From: Owenia fusiformis
Taxonomy: Eukaryota; Annelida; Polychaeta; Sabellida; Oweniidae
DNA length: 64,000 bases
NCBI GenBank assembly: GCA_903813345.2
Contig: CAIIXF020000011.1
Span: 26,960,166 to 27,024,165 of the forward strand
Reading direction: 5' to 3'
Shown here: positions 46,290 to 59,339 of the stretch, one piece after another
Position numbering within the stretch: the first letter of the stretch is position 1
How the letters are laid out: each line of letters opens with the position of its first letter
The notes under the pieces: generated by a model
What the model was told of the DNA's origin: nothing
Seen by the model: only the letters and a program-made list of their open reading frames with translations
Database searches by the model: none
Translations under genes and position numbers: made by a program

Positions 46290-48930
46290 TACATACGGAA
46301 AGCGATAGGGGATATGCGCATAATTCAAAATCGAATGGAGTTTTAACATGGGAGTGATATCACACACCGCGGCCCAGTCAGATAGATTTCATCGCGCACT
46401 GAATGAATTACAGGGGCCGCGTTGTGCAAAGTTAAATAAAAGAAAGTGCGCAGAAATTCCGGCATTCAGTGCGCGATGATAAAATGATTATCTGTGAATA
46501 AATAACGAATAAAAATTCGTGGCACCACGAATTTGATTTTTTTCGAAAGACTGCGGAGTGAACCAGCGAAATGACAATTTTGGATAATATTGATGGCTCT
46601 AACGAGGAGAACTTTGAGATTTCCCGATTCTAGCGCGCAGCACATCCAGGACATGCGCACTTTTATCAGATTCGATTCTAATATGGTTTCAAAGATAATG
46701 TTCATTAAAAGAGGACGTATGCATACAGATTACACGTGGCGTTATGTTGAAGTGACCCTTGCAAAGGGTTCCATTGAAAATATATTATTTTGGGCCATTT
46801 CATATCTTTTAATTGATATTGTATAAAATATTTTCAATGTTTGAAAATTATAATCTTATAAATAACATTTTATGTAATAAAACTGTAACGAAATGGTAAA
46901 TACGGAATATGATGCAATACAATGCAGTGCAATATGATGTTATACAATGCAGTGCAATATGATGCAATACAATGTGGTGCAATATGATGTAATGCAATGC
47001 GGTGCAATATGATGCAATACAATGCAAAGCAATATGATGCAATACAATGCAGTGCAATGCAATGCAATACAATGTAGTGTAATATGATGCAATACAAAGC
47101 AGTGTTATATGATGCAAAAAATGCAGTGCAATATGATACAATACAATGTAGTGCAATATAATACAATAAAATGCAGTGCAATACGATGCAATACAATACA
47201 GTGCAATATAATGCAATACAATGCAGTGCAATGCAATGCAATACAATGCAAAACAATGCCGTGCAGTGCAATACAATGTAGTTCATTTCAATACAATGCA
47301 GTGCAATACAATGTGGTACAGTGCAATACAATACAGTGCAATACAATACATCGCAGTTCAGTGCAGTGCAATACAATACAGTGCAATACAATACATCACA
47401 GTTCAATACAGTGCAATACAATATAGTGCAATGCAGTGCAATAAAATACAATACAGTGCAATTCAATACAATGCAATACAATACAGTGCAATACAAAACA
47501 ATGCTGTGCAATAGAATACAGTACACTGCAGTACAATATAAAATACAATGCAGTGTAATAAAATGCAGTGTAATTCAAGACAATGCAATACAATACTGTG
47601 CAATACAATACAGTGCAATATAATACAATGCAGTGCACTGCAATGCAATGCAATACAATATGGTGCAGTGCAATATATTGCAGTGTAATTCAAAACAATG
47701 CAGTGTAATACAACGCAGTGCAAGACAATGTGGTACAGTGCAATACATTATAATGCAGTGCAATACAATACAATGCAGCGCAATACAATGTAGTACACTG
47801 CAGTACAATACAATGCAGTGCAATATATGTGCAATGCAGTACAATATAATGCAATAGAATACAATACAATACAATGCAGTACAATACAATAAAATGCAGT
47901 ACAATACAATACAATGATGTGCTATACAATGCTATGAATGTACACCTTCTACAGTCAAATAAACACAGATAAAATTGTAATAGTATGTTAGTGTATGGAG
48001 TTTGAAGTGGGTGGGGGATACAATTACCAGTCTGCTGATTGATGACTTAATAACTTAGAAAAGATCTCCTAGCTTTTAACAGGTGGCACTTATGTCTACC
48101 TTATGTTCTTGAACAATCTCGTCTAAGAATACAGACCCGTATCCTGGATTAACCTGGGGGAGTGGTTTTACCAAGGGGGAGATTTTGCCAAGAGGGGGGA
48201 GCTTTTTGACAGTTATGGCAAAAAAATCATGCGAAAAGTGCTAAGAATGGTGAAAAACTGCATGATTTTGAACGAATATTTGGCAAGGGGGAGGGGGGGG
48301 GGTGAGGCCCCCTGGCTACGGCCATGGAATATATATAGGAACTTTCCTTCTCCCAGAAGAAATGGTATACAGGTATTACATCAATCATTCTGGTATTTTG
48401 TATACGAAGGTCTGTAGTTACTTTATTGAAAGATGGCAGTGTACACTGTGTACTACCATTTTGAGGTCAGTTTGACTTTATAATTCTGCGCACTATAATC
48501 TGTAATTCTCATAGATATCCTCTCTAGAGGCATCACTGTGATCCAAAATTACAATTTCGCAGGTCAAGTCTGCAGTCTTTCGAAAAAAGTTGAATTCGTT
48601 GTGCTACCGTTTCTTGTTGGGCATTTATTAACAGAAAACTATAATTACATCGCGCCAGCATATACAAGCTTCAGCGCGATATTTTGAGTGTGTTAATAAA
48701 TAAAGTGCGCAGCTCGATCTTACTGGGCCGCGTTGTGCGATATCACTCATAAACAATTTTTAATTGCGCACTGAATGAATTACAGGGGGCGCGTTGTGCA
48801 AAGTGAATTAAATAAATAAAGTGCGCAGAAATATATCTGACTGGGCCGCGGTGTGTGATATCACTCCCATGTTAAAACTCCATTGAATTTTAAATTCTGC
48901 GGTATATCCCCTTTCGCTTTCCGTACATAC
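46290..48930. mobile_element. Inverted-repeat element of 2.6 kb enclosing a microsatellite
   Basis: About 46290-46390 recurs inverted at about 48835-48930. Shared blocks are ACGGAAAGCGA, GGAGTTTTAACATGGGAGTG and ATATCACACACCGCGGCCCA. Next to these, blocks with GCGCACTGAATGAATTACAG and CGCGTTGTGCAAAGT appear on both sides, in direct and inverted forms. CpG-rich ends contrast with the AT-rich interior. No gene is inside. Confidence 0.7.
46906..47935. repeat. 1.03-kb pentanucleotide satellite (CAATR / CAGTG)
   Basis: The region is a degenerate array of five-base units, mostly CAATA, CAATG and CAGTG. The units lack stop codons in several phases, so frames up to 218 residues stay open on both strands (Cys/Ile/Leu/His/Tyr on the minus strand; Gln/Asn/Met/Cys on the plus). 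These are not genes. Confidence 0.95.
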
Positions 48931-49795
48931 ATGTAGAGGGTGTACCACCAGCTACATGGTTACACGTCGATTACAAGCGTTCATGAAAACTAGAGATCGT
49001 TCCTTTTAATGACATTAGATCCTGTTGGCTCAACCATAAACACAAGAATAAAAACATACATCTTAATCGATGTCGACAAATATAATATCAGTTGTTGGCA
49101 CTTTTGCTACATAATCCTCCCAAAGCCCAAGCGTAAGGATATCTGCCAATAATATTACGTATCCCAAAGCACCTGTAATGTAAAACCTACGTCCTGGTAT
49201 TGCTTCATGTGGAAGTTGTCAGACAATGCATTTCTATCGAACTTAAACAAATTAAATTCAAAACAAACTTTTTGACACCCTATTTAGCCGACATTATACT
49301 TCAACTTTATTATCAGCATATTGTTATGAGGAATCAAACACTTCCTTAAACTAATACAACCTTAAACCAAACGGTATGTTAGTGCCGTTGTCAGAGTGGA
49401 TATAGCCCCACTTTTACATGCCCCAGAGACCTTGCTTCATAGGATCTATTGTCTTTTATGGCCTACGTGTTCTTCTATATTGCTATAAGGTATATCCACG
49501 GAAAAAACATACTGACGGAAAATAGATACAAGACAGGGAACGAATTGACAGCCCGGCCAGGGAGAGCAGGGAGAGCCATAAAGTTCCATACATTTTCGAA
49601 AAATGCAGCAGCATTACATGATTGCTTTCGAAATGGCATAACAATATCCAGAGGCCTAGGGGTATTTGAATGATTAGATTTAAGCCTAATGTCTGCAACC
49701 TTCTTTCATAATACTAAGTCGCAAGGGAGGGGGCGCAAGGGAGGGGGCGCGGGTTCAAATGAAACTAATTAAAGGTAAACGCTTTTCTATAACAT
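48931..49795. other. No recognisable feature
   Basis: AT-rich. A twofold CGCAAGGGAGGGGG repeat at about 49722-49750 is the only notable motif. Confidence 0.45.
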
Positions 49796-49799
49796 GAAT

Positions 49800-49925
49800 T
49801 TATTCACTTTCAAAGATAACGCGAAATTGAATGATCAACAATTTGAAGTTCATCTTTTTTGTCTTTAACATTCATATTTCAAGTTATACAACAAATACCA
49901 ATCAGTGATTGAGTAATAGTCCATG
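49800..49925 (+). repeat. Short copy of the repeat family at 58.3-59.3 kb, lacking its interior
   Basis: The left half (TTTCAAAGATAACGCGAAATTG...) matches about 58267-58350 and the right half (GTCTTTAACATTCATATTTC...CAATCAGTGATT) matches about 59245-59305. The roughly 900 bp that separate these in the long copy are absent here. Confidence 0.6.
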
Positions 49926-52900
49926 ATTTTGCCTATCAACCACCAAGCAAAGTCATAAATGTCAAATTAGTGAAATTAAAAAATGGGGGCAGAGGAGATT
50001 AAAAAACGTTCAATAAATATTCTACAAGTAAAGATTGTATTTGCATATTCTTGTCCCCTTCCCAACATGTGTTTTATTCCAGGGTACAACAATTTCCATA
50101 TAATTGTGTTCCCTATATACAATTATTGGTTATACTTGTCCATCGGGATTATGTCTTCCAAGAAGAGTAATTGCCCTTAGATAACGACTTCTCATCATAA
50201 CACCTGTTGGGTATTTTGTATTGGGGTGAATCACGGGCTCTAAAGTATCTACCTGTTAGGATCCCCTTACGTTAAGGGAAATGACCTTATGCCTACATGT
50301 TATAATCTTATTTGGAAAGTATTTTCATGACACCCATTATCATACAATACATTATATTTCAGCTTATTTTGGCAATCTCCTTGAGGTCCTGTTTAATGAC
50401 TCCTTATTTTACCCTACCCACTTTATTCCGGGTAATTTATAATTGTTATATAGCGGATTTACACAGGTAGAGGTTTTTGATGTGACAAAAACCTCTACCT
50501 TCAAACTATTTTCAAACCCTGGCTCTTTTTCAAATGAGTCGGAAAAAATGTGTATTTGGACAGTAGAATCACTTAACCGACTGTCAAACTTATTGAGTGG
50601 AGTGTAGTACTGTTAACGAATATTGTAATTTACTTCGAATTACCAAATTACACCTGCACAGAAATCGATGGAAATATTAGTTTAGCATGACGTCACTCCA
50701 AATAGGTTTCAAAAATACTATTTAAGTTTGTATTACATAACGAAAATACAATGTATGCGAACTGAAACTCTCTCTGGTATGACTTCCGAATATGAAGGAT
50801 CCGTAGCATATTCAACAAAATTGTGTGGAATATTTAGGTAATTTATGATTGCGAACATATTAGTTTTCTCACCATTTAAAGCATTTTATTTAACCAGGAT
50901 TTATCCATGTTATCACAAACAAATAAACATAAACAACAAATTATAGTTCATGTTTTATAAAACATAATACAATAACAAATAGGTAAGATTTATATCTAAT
51001 TAAATGTTACAGAGGTATTAGATATTCAAAGGACATGGTAAATGATCAATTTTATTTATACGCAGTCGAACGTCTTACAATTCTTCCTCGACGTTACTGC
51101 TGGCTATTATCAAGTTTTCTGACGGTTGTTTCTTCTTTGACCTTACTGTTAATGTTAGGTAAAATATCGCTGTGCTATGGTGTGCTACCAGCACTTAGAC
51201 ATCTTAGAGATATCATACCATGGACTAATGGAGTTAAGTTTTATTGTGCTAAAGAACAATTTATATATCAATGCAGACAAAAATGTTATGCAACATAATG
51301 TGGGTAGCATTTTTGTGTCATTTTGAATCGTGTTTTTTTTGTTTTTGCCTTGTTGACGAACAAAAAATTCCAAAACACACAAGAAATGATCGACATATTG
51401 GTTCGAATCTTTTGAACTGTTGATTATGAAATTATAGTCAGTTATAATGTCAGAAAATAACGACATCTGACATTTTCATTGTTGGAAAATACGATTTGCG
51501 TCCCTGGGAACCAGTCCATCTCTAGTGCTGTACATGTATGTGTGTGGACTCAATAAGCCCTTTTAGCCTAAGCTAATTCCATTTATAGATGGCAGTCATA
51601 TGATAAAAATTCAGGAAATTATAACATAGAAGGTATGGGGATTTTCTAGATTTTTCACCCTTTTCTTTGATTCTTTGAAAAAAATATTTTTATTTTAAAA
51701 AATTCTTGGGCCATAGGTCATGATAAGATTGTTATCTATTAAAGACATCAAAGATATATCTTTTCCAACTGTTATATAACTGAAAAATGACTAATTGGTC
51801 AAGGGTCACTACAGGGCCATACATTACATGTGAATTAGTTAATCTACTTTCTTCTTAGTATTTCTTCTGAAAGTACAAGATATCTAACATCTATAATTAC
51901 ATTTTGTAGTATTCGTTAATAAAAATGTCTGGAGAAAAAACTTTAGAAACATTTTCAATGATGTCAAATATAAGTGTAAGTTGGCACATTGGATCAGTTT
52001 CTGAGTCTGCGAATAAATTATTTGGGATTAGTTATAAAACTATGTCTGAATGTAAACTCTCAAATCCTGCATCAAATATATGAATGATCTATAACTATCT
52101 AGTTAACTTAACCTTTTATCCTGTATCAGTATGTGGACAATAGTAAACATTGTAATTCAAGCTGCACTTAAAACAAGCAGTATCTTACTGGTGGCTATAT
52201 AAACTTATTGACCCCAGGTCATTTTGGTGATTTAAGCTGACCAACATCAAGTCAAATATTTTAAACAAAATATTCATCTTTATTTTCCATTATTTATGTT
52301 ATTTTAAAAGACTAAAAAACTTCATACCAATGATATATAAGATCTTACCTAAAGATCTGTTGATTTTCTGAATGAATGAGGAAACAGAAATGGTAGCATT
52401 ATGATGTTAAAATCATAGTATAAATGTGATGTTTTACATGTTGGTTCAATGGGGAACTGCTTTGGGCCTAAGATTCTTTTTCTGAAAATGGGCTAGACAT
52501 CTATTGTTTATAGAGTATTTTCAACTATTTAGCTAGGCTAAACTCCTGTATTAAAGGGACAAAGTGCTGAAATGAAGTCTCACTTTTGATCTTCATAGTA
52601 TTTCCAATGGATAAATAAGTACCTGATCTTTCATTTGACATCAAAAATAGCTCAAACAGACCACATCAGACTTGACACGAGATCATGAAAAAATATTTTT
52701 GATCTATCAATTTATATGTGTCAAGTTTTTAGCAATGCCATAGAAAGATGGCATTGTTGTTTGCATTGATTATCCATTCATTTTTGATAGGATTTTCAAG
52801 CATACGCCATCTTTTAATCCAAGAGTTATTTAAAACATACATTTTGTGAAAAGTGGTAATTCACTTTTTTCAATTTCTGAACTTCAAATGCTGTTTTCTA

Positions 52901-53170
52901 TGCGAATAATATTTTTTTTCACTTCAGTATTATCCCAAATTAAAGTTTTTATCATATTTGATTGACTGTGTGAGTGACATGTCTCAAATAATATTTTGTC
53001 CTTTTTCCTTCAAAAATAGGCGCATTGCCTGTTTAAATGCAAAATTGAGATGAATATTTAGGGTGACATCTATAAACATAATTTGAATGTTATATTTATT
53101 ATGTTTTATCCGGAAAACTCGAGGCAAACCTCGGCAAGGGCATTCTGATACTCATTACATCTTTCTGTTT
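49926..53170. other. No confident gene
   Basis: AT-rich. An 87-residue + strand frame at 51035-51298 has a hydrophobic stretch (LLSSFLTVVSSLTLLLMLG) but no splice or family support. A 14-bp inverted pair (AGAGGTTTTTGATG / AAAACCTCTACC) is at about 50470-50505. Confidence 0.4.
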
Positions 53171-53185
53171 CACTTTTCTTTTCAG

Positions 53186-53313
53186 GGCTGAGAAGAATTG
53201 AGATGTCCTGGTCTATCATGATGAGTCAAGGGGGTTTCGTCAGTATTGAAGATACAAATGATCCTAATGATCCTGACATCTTTTCAGATCTTATACAATC
53301 ATATGGGATGTAA
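53186..53313 (+). other. Possible terminal coding exon of an unidentified gene
   Basis: A strong acceptor (TTTCACTTTTCTTTTCAG, AG at 53184-53185) is followed by an open frame entered after two bases. It contains MSQGGFVSIEDTNDPNDPDI and FSDLIQSYGM and stops at TAA 53311-53313. Composition is protein-like, but I found no upstream exon with a matching donor and recognise no family. It may equally be chance. Confidence 0.25.
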
Positions 53314-54837
53314 TTCAACACTTACGCATCACAGCAGTGACATCTTTTGTATGATAAAGTCATATGATTCATCCCCTCAAGCTAGATCGACAGTAACGAT
53401 ACTAAATACTACAAGGGGAATTCGAAAACCCAGATGAACGTTTCAAAATTCGAAAGATCAAGTTACGTTACGGGTATTGACATTTCTGGCGTAATTAGGT
53501 ACATAACAATTACAAAACTGCATCTAAAAGATGTACGCTAGATGTCTTCGACAGTAAAATCATCATAACGTGTCAAATCAGGTAATCGATGGGGGAAAGG
53601 TGATCACGTGATACAAAAGGCGGATGGGAGAGGTAATTATAAAGCTGAACTATTGACGGGGGCTTATCTCTTCCTCTTCAAAGTATTGGGGTATGCGGAG
53701 GAAGATCTAAACGGTGTATTCTCAGTCTGTTATTATCCAAACAAAAGTTCGGTAAGTACATATATTTATATTGCAAAGCCCTCCGTCCGTCAGTCCGTCT
53801 GTCCGGAAAATAACTCGAATACTATCTAGTGATTGATATTCCTCATATTTGGTGAAAACTGTGCTTTATTATACTCAAAAGAATGAAAATATTGTATCAT
53901 TTTCCACAGTCATGCCTCGTAAACTCCAAAATGGCCTCTTGATGAGGAATTTGTCGAAATTTATTTTTCATTTCAAACCTATAAAACGGAATAATATGTT
54001 CGTTTGGATCTGCTACTTCGTGGAGTCCGATTTTTAGTTGTTTTCCTTAAAATACGAATCAACATACTGTCTCAAAGACATGCATATCGCCAAAATAGAG
54101 AAATGGTCCCGCCAGCACTATTCACATTGTGATGACGTTACATGATATATTTTTCATTACCACTCGTCCTGTACTTGAGTTTTAAATGTCAAGGTCAGTA
54201 AACGTTATTCCCTTCCTGTAATTTTAACAAGGTTTGAATTGCATGAAAGAATGGATATTGCCGATTATGTTGTACAATTGCACCCTTGATCCTCGTTTAT
54301 GGACGCTAATCATTTCCGTTTATGCAATTATTCAACCATAATATGCGATGTCAATTCTTAATTAAAATTTATGAATTGTATATTATTATTCACTGGAATA
54401 ACCCTGTGAAGTGTGTCAAATATTCAAATATACCTGTCAGTATAATATTACCCAGGGCTCACCGTTCGCAACTGTGTAGCTAGTTTTTGGCATTCATTTT
54501 ATAATTAATTTATTTTTGTATTTGGCGTGATGGGGGATATCTCGCTGTAAAACTATTTGTTTTGCCCACTGTGTATCCATGCCGCAACCCGCCGTCTGCC
54601 CCAGCGTATTCAAACGGTGGCGAACGGTGAGCCCATGCGGCCTAAGAGTGACAGCTACGTTAACGATATACTTTTCTTTGTTAAGAAATATGTTTTACTT
54701 TTAGATTCAGAGCTGAAGGAATCAAAATGTGGGCGCTAGATTATATTGTATTATGTTGTACGGCGCTTTTAATCATAAATCTATAACAGGTAAGTTACTT
54801 TGATTCGAACCTAATAATCTAGTCAATGTTACAAAGC
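53314..54837. other. No confident gene; a GTCCGTC-rich repeat head
   Basis: At 53780-53805 CCGTCCGTCAGTCCGTCTG resembles the head of the repeat at 13580. An open + strand frame (about 53575-53750) ends at TTCG|GTAAGTAC, a good donor, but it has no acceptor I trust and no known motif. Confidence 0.35.
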
Positions 54838-56137
54838 CACTGGTGATCCACTCGATTACGCTGGTTACCAAAACGAACCGTTTTGGTTACAAAATGTCGG
54901 AACGTCGAAGGCACGACTTAAGTTACATAAACGGTATTTCGAAAAACAGTTAAGATCTGTACTTTTAACCCAAACCGTTGATGTAACTTAAGTGAGGAAG
55001 TAAATCGACGATTCTGTTGTCTTCTGAACTATTTGTTCGCAAATATGTACATATGACATGCACGGACCTGGGGACAATTCGGGAAATGCGGGCTTATCTC
55101 AGCTTTGAACGTTAATCTCTGCCTTATTTAAAAAGCCAACTATGCGTTTTACATATCATTTTGAAGTATTTTTTATTTGCATTTCAATGAAATTATTTTT
55201 CCTTCAAAATTTTGATGGGATCCAACACATTTTTAAAGTTAAATATACTCCGACATCGTCAAATACGCTGTAAGACGTAACACTTTACGATTACAGGGCT
55301 CGTTGAAATTGAGATAACTTTTCAAATAATGATCAAAATCCCACTTAAATTTCACAATTTATTCAATGGAACATTTGCATTTATGACGTCACAATTGCTT
55401 TACGGCTACATTTCAAATTATCTTATACGAACGCTTTTAAAATTTCCAAAATTATGTAAGGTTTTGAAGGCGAATGGGACGAGCAATAAGTTTACCTTCA
55501 TTTAACCTTCTAATTTAGGTCTGATTTGAAAGAAAATTTAACTGCACAATATTGTCATGGCGAAATTTACAAAACAATAACCGGTTTGTTTATTTTGCAA
55601 ATAATATCAAAATAAGAGCTGGTTTTCGAGACTTGAAAAAAATGTGACGCATCGATTTTTTACCACAAATTCCATACATATCAATTTTTACTAACGCCCA
55701 AAGTGGATTTCTTGACCGTTTTTCAAAATTCAAAAACATTTTAGAAATATTGTCCTCGAGATCTTGCTACCCTGTAAATTTTGTAATGATTAGATAAGGA
55801 TAAAGTATTTTATTTTTAGGTTGACTAAACTTGTAAAAAATGTGACGCTTGTCGTTTTTGACGTTGTAAGGCTGTTTGCGCCCTATACTGCTCATTGTTT
55901 TGTTTTGTTTTTTTGACGCCATAATGTTACGCTAATTGTCCCCAGTATCGTGCGACGTATAACACTTTCTTAAACATATGATACTGATACACGTTTGTGT
56001 TAAAAAATGTCGTGGGAATTCTGCCTACAACGTGTAAAATAAGGAAACGAGAAAAACCGTACCTTCCGGATGTTCCGACATTTTGTTACCAAAACGAACC
56101 GTTTTGGTAACCAACCTAATCGAGTGGATCACCAGTG
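54838..56137. mobile_element. 1.3-kb non-autonomous transposon, about 75-bp TIRs, 5-bp target duplication AAAGC
   Basis: The left TIR starts CACTGGTGATCCACTCGATT and the right end is its complement, ending AATCGAGTGGATCACCAGTG. The match continues through GGTTACCAAAACG, an internal GAACCGTTTTGG palindrome and ACAAAATGTCGGAAC. AAAGC precedes the left end and follows the right end, a perfect 5-bp target duplication. The interior is AT-rich with no transposase. CAC termini plus 5-bp duplications occur in Transib/ProtoRAG-type elements; assignment to that group is only a suggestion. Confidence 0.85.
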
Positions 56138-56619
56138 AAAGCACACAATGAGATGATGCAAAATCTTTTAGAAAATGACTGTATTCACGCCTTATATAAA
56201 CTGTGAAAAAAGGCAATATTGAATTGTCCGAGAGTCAAAATCAAATGCTACCAAGTTGTCGTTGAGAATCGACGCAAAGGACATTTGTAGGCCTACGAGT
56301 CTTTTAATCAGTGTTACCAAGTTGTTATTCAATGCAGAGAATCAAATGACGCTAAACCAAATTAACTGACCTTGAGTCAAAATCAAAGGATACTTATTAA
56401 GTCTAAGGAGTTGAGTATCCTACATTGGACCAAAGTGTCGAATAGCTTGACCGATTGTACTTTAGATGCTCGATTTTCTTGCTTTGCTTTTTTACACATT
56501 TTACAGTCAGATTCAGTAACTTAGTCAACATTCGAAATTCGTAGGTTCTTCCATATATACTGAGAATGGTGCCACAATTTAAATAAACTTGTGGTTTATT
56601 ATTTTCAATATACCTATCA
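56138..56619. other. No recognisable feature
   Basis: Two loosely similar segments (AATCAAATGCTACCAAGTTGT at 56240 and AGTGTTACCAAGTTGTTATT at 56310) form a short decayed duplication. No gene. Confidence 0.45.
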
Positions 56620-56780
56620 CACGCCCGGTGATCGGACAAAATGAACGGGGGGGGGGCGATCTTTGCTAGAAAATCAAACAAATCTGGACGATTTATTTTT
56701 TCAAGAGAAAGTTTACGAATAAATTGCTAAATGAATATGCGCAGTACAATTCGAAACATGTTAGGTCTTCTAGTATTTTT
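56620..56780. mobile_element. Single arm of the CACGCCCGG foldback family
   Basis: Matches 16620-16780 from the CACGCCCGGTGATCGGA end through TTTCAAGAGAAAGTTTAC to AAACATGTTAGGTCT. The opposite arm is absent, so this is a deleted copy. Confidence 0.75.
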
Positions 56781-58260
56781 TGGACTGTTGACACGCTGAC
56801 ATTTGGAATTGTAATTTCCTACATAATTGTCGACTCATGTTTAAAAGTCATAAAAACAAGGTTGAACATAAACCATTGACCCAGTTACTGTCTATCTATC
56901 AGGGAATCACTAAGAAAAACATTTATTAATGACTTAAATCGTTAACAGTTATGTTTTATTCCAAGAAACTTATCAATTTAGAAATGCAAAATGATCTTTG
57001 TTGTTCAATTATAAAAATGGCACCTGTATATAACGGCGTTTACGAAATTATTTAAAACAGAGACATTTACTCAATGACATGTAACATTCGTTGGCATGTG
57101 TCAGTGAGTAAAAAGAAGAACATGCTTTGATTCTACATCTTGTTCCCAAGCGAATTTGTTAAGGAGCGGTATATCTGAACGTACTTTTATCATCCCGAAC
57201 TCAACCATTTCGAATACCTATTTCGTTAACGCTTTGTTGAGAATGAATTCGAGATGTACTCAAAATTAATACGTTAAAATGTGTATTATCATCTTAATAA
57301 CCACCTCCAATTATTTTGGAAATCAAACATGTACGATTTTTTAGATTTTTATCTTCGAATATTGACTTAGTTACTGAACCTGACTGTGTAGTATTTTCTC
57401 TCTCGCACTTGTGCATACACATTTATTCTTTGTTGCCCACTCCAGTCAACTGTGTGAAATTCATGAACGATTACTCTCAATTAATTTTCATTTATTTATT
57501 TTTACTGCTCATGAGACAAAAGTGAATGCTTTGAACCGCCTTCACATAGATCACTCTACTATACCTTGCATGTAAAAAAGTGTTGTAATCATATTGTAAT
57601 TTAAATTCACTCAAAGCGGCAGTAGAAATGCCCTTTCTGCGCGATTACGCCGTGAATAACAATGTAAATTTATTTATGACTTTAAGAAATAAAAAGTATT
57701 ATTAAAAAATACCTTGCATTTGGTGTTCATGAGCAACCCATTTGGTTTATTAGTAATGATTATGTTATTGGTTTTTATTTGTCAGTCCCTTATTAATGGT
57801 TTATTGGATGACTGTTAGATGATATAAGGTATTTTCAAAAATATACTAAACAATACAATTGGACAAACAGAGTATCTCATGCGTTTCTAGGGGTTAGGTA
57901 AGTAGAGTGAGATGTACCGTGGTGTATTTTAAACTCGGATCCCAGGATCCATTAATCATTCTACATATGCATTTGATCCATTTTCAATATGGAGGATGAG
58001 GAGATCGCAATATAATGAATCAAAAGTGACATATTTGCAATTTGTTTGGGAATGAATGAGTGGAATTCGTCAACATACGATTGATCATTGAGTTTATTTG
58101 TCTGCGTTGATCTGTTATAAGAAATATCTGGGGTGTACATTTTGTCATAAATTGTCAATTTTCTTTCACAATAAACTTTATTTGCCAAAAAATGCTTCGT
58201 TGCCTTGTGATGGTCTCAGATAAAACTATAATCAAAGTAAAAGCTTTTCTGGAACTGAAG
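56781..58260. other. No recognisable feature
   Basis: AT-rich. Reading frames up to 75 residues have no family resemblance or splice support. Confidence 0.5.
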
Positions 58261-58261
58261 T

Positions 58262-59310
58262 TACAAACTTTCAAAGATAGCAGGTACCACGAAATCCCAT
58301 TGAAATCAATGTAACGTGAAATTGAATAGTCAGCAATTTCAAGTTCAACTTGTTATCGCACCCTAAGGTGCTATTTTGTAATCAGTTTGCCGGGCGGGCG
58401 TCTCGAATAATCTTCAAGTTGTCTACAGGTTTCCAGCCAAACCGTTTAAGGGATTCATTTGAAATTTTCAGGGATGTTTCTACCTATGAAAGTTTAGAAC
58501 TGATTAGTTTTTCGGCATTCTGGGTAAATGTTAAGGCGTCCATTTTGGATTTTCCGTCCTAAAATCTTGTCTGTCAAGGCTTGTCTACAGGTTTCCAGCC
58601 AAACCGTTTGAGGGATTCATTTGAAATTCTCAGGGATGTTTTTACCTATGAAAGTTTAGAACTGATTAGTTTTTCGGCATTCTGGGTAAATGTTAAGGCG
58701 GGCATTTTGAATTTTCCGTCCTAAAATCTTGTCTGTCAAGGCTTGTCTACAGGTTTCCAGCCAAACCGTTTGAGGGACTCATTTGAAATTCTCAGGGATG
58801 TTTCTACCTATTATATATATTTTGGATTTTTCGTCCTAAAATCTTGTCTGTGAAGGCTTGTTTTAAAAAATAAAAAAGAATTTCCCATTGAGAGCAATGT
58901 TAAATTAAAACATTTCTTTAGAAATAACTAAACGGTCAACAATCTTTCCAATTTTCACATATTTTGTAATACATCAGTATATCTTTTACCAGGATTTTTG
59001 AAAATCTGAATTGTAGAAAAAAAGCTGATACACTGTGAACTAATACCTTAAAACGTGTCTCTTGAGGGTTGTTTACAGGTTTCACGGATTTCATCCCAAC
59101 ATTTTAGAGATGTTTCTATGGAAAGTTTAGAACTGATTAGTTTTTATAGGCAGTCTTGGTATATTGTTAAGGTGGCCATTTTGAATTTTCCATCCCGAAA
59201 AGTGTATTCTGTTCAAGGGTGCGATTCTGTTCACCCTGTGGCTTGTTTTTGTCTTTACATTCATATTTCAAGATGTACAACAACTCTCAATCAGTGATTT
59301 AGTATGCAGA
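58262..59310 (+). repeat. Repeat element containing a 162-bp tandem repeat
   Basis: GTCTACAGGTTTCCAGCCAA recurs at 58421, 58583 and 58745, a period of 162 bp. The first two units are nearly identical, the third has lost its middle, and a diverged fourth lies at about 59068-59200. The array sits between end sequences that occur joined together at 49800-49925, so array and ends are one repeat family. Confidence 0.85.
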
Positions 59311-59339
59311 TGTATGAATGTATGACTTGGTATTATTTA

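Noticed and set aside
46848-47929. Long open frames of up to 218 residues on both strands
   Set aside because: They are the pentanucleotide satellite translated. The same unit lacks stops in several phases, and the products are low-complexity mixtures of four to five residues.
51035-51298. 87-residue frame with a hydrophobic segment
   Set aside because: No signal of splicing, no family motif, and this length occurs often by chance across 64 kb.
53608-53829. Open frame ending at a good splice donor
   Set aside because: The listed start is GTG, no convincing acceptor precedes it, and it runs into a GTCCGTC repeat. Kept only as a remark, not as an exon.
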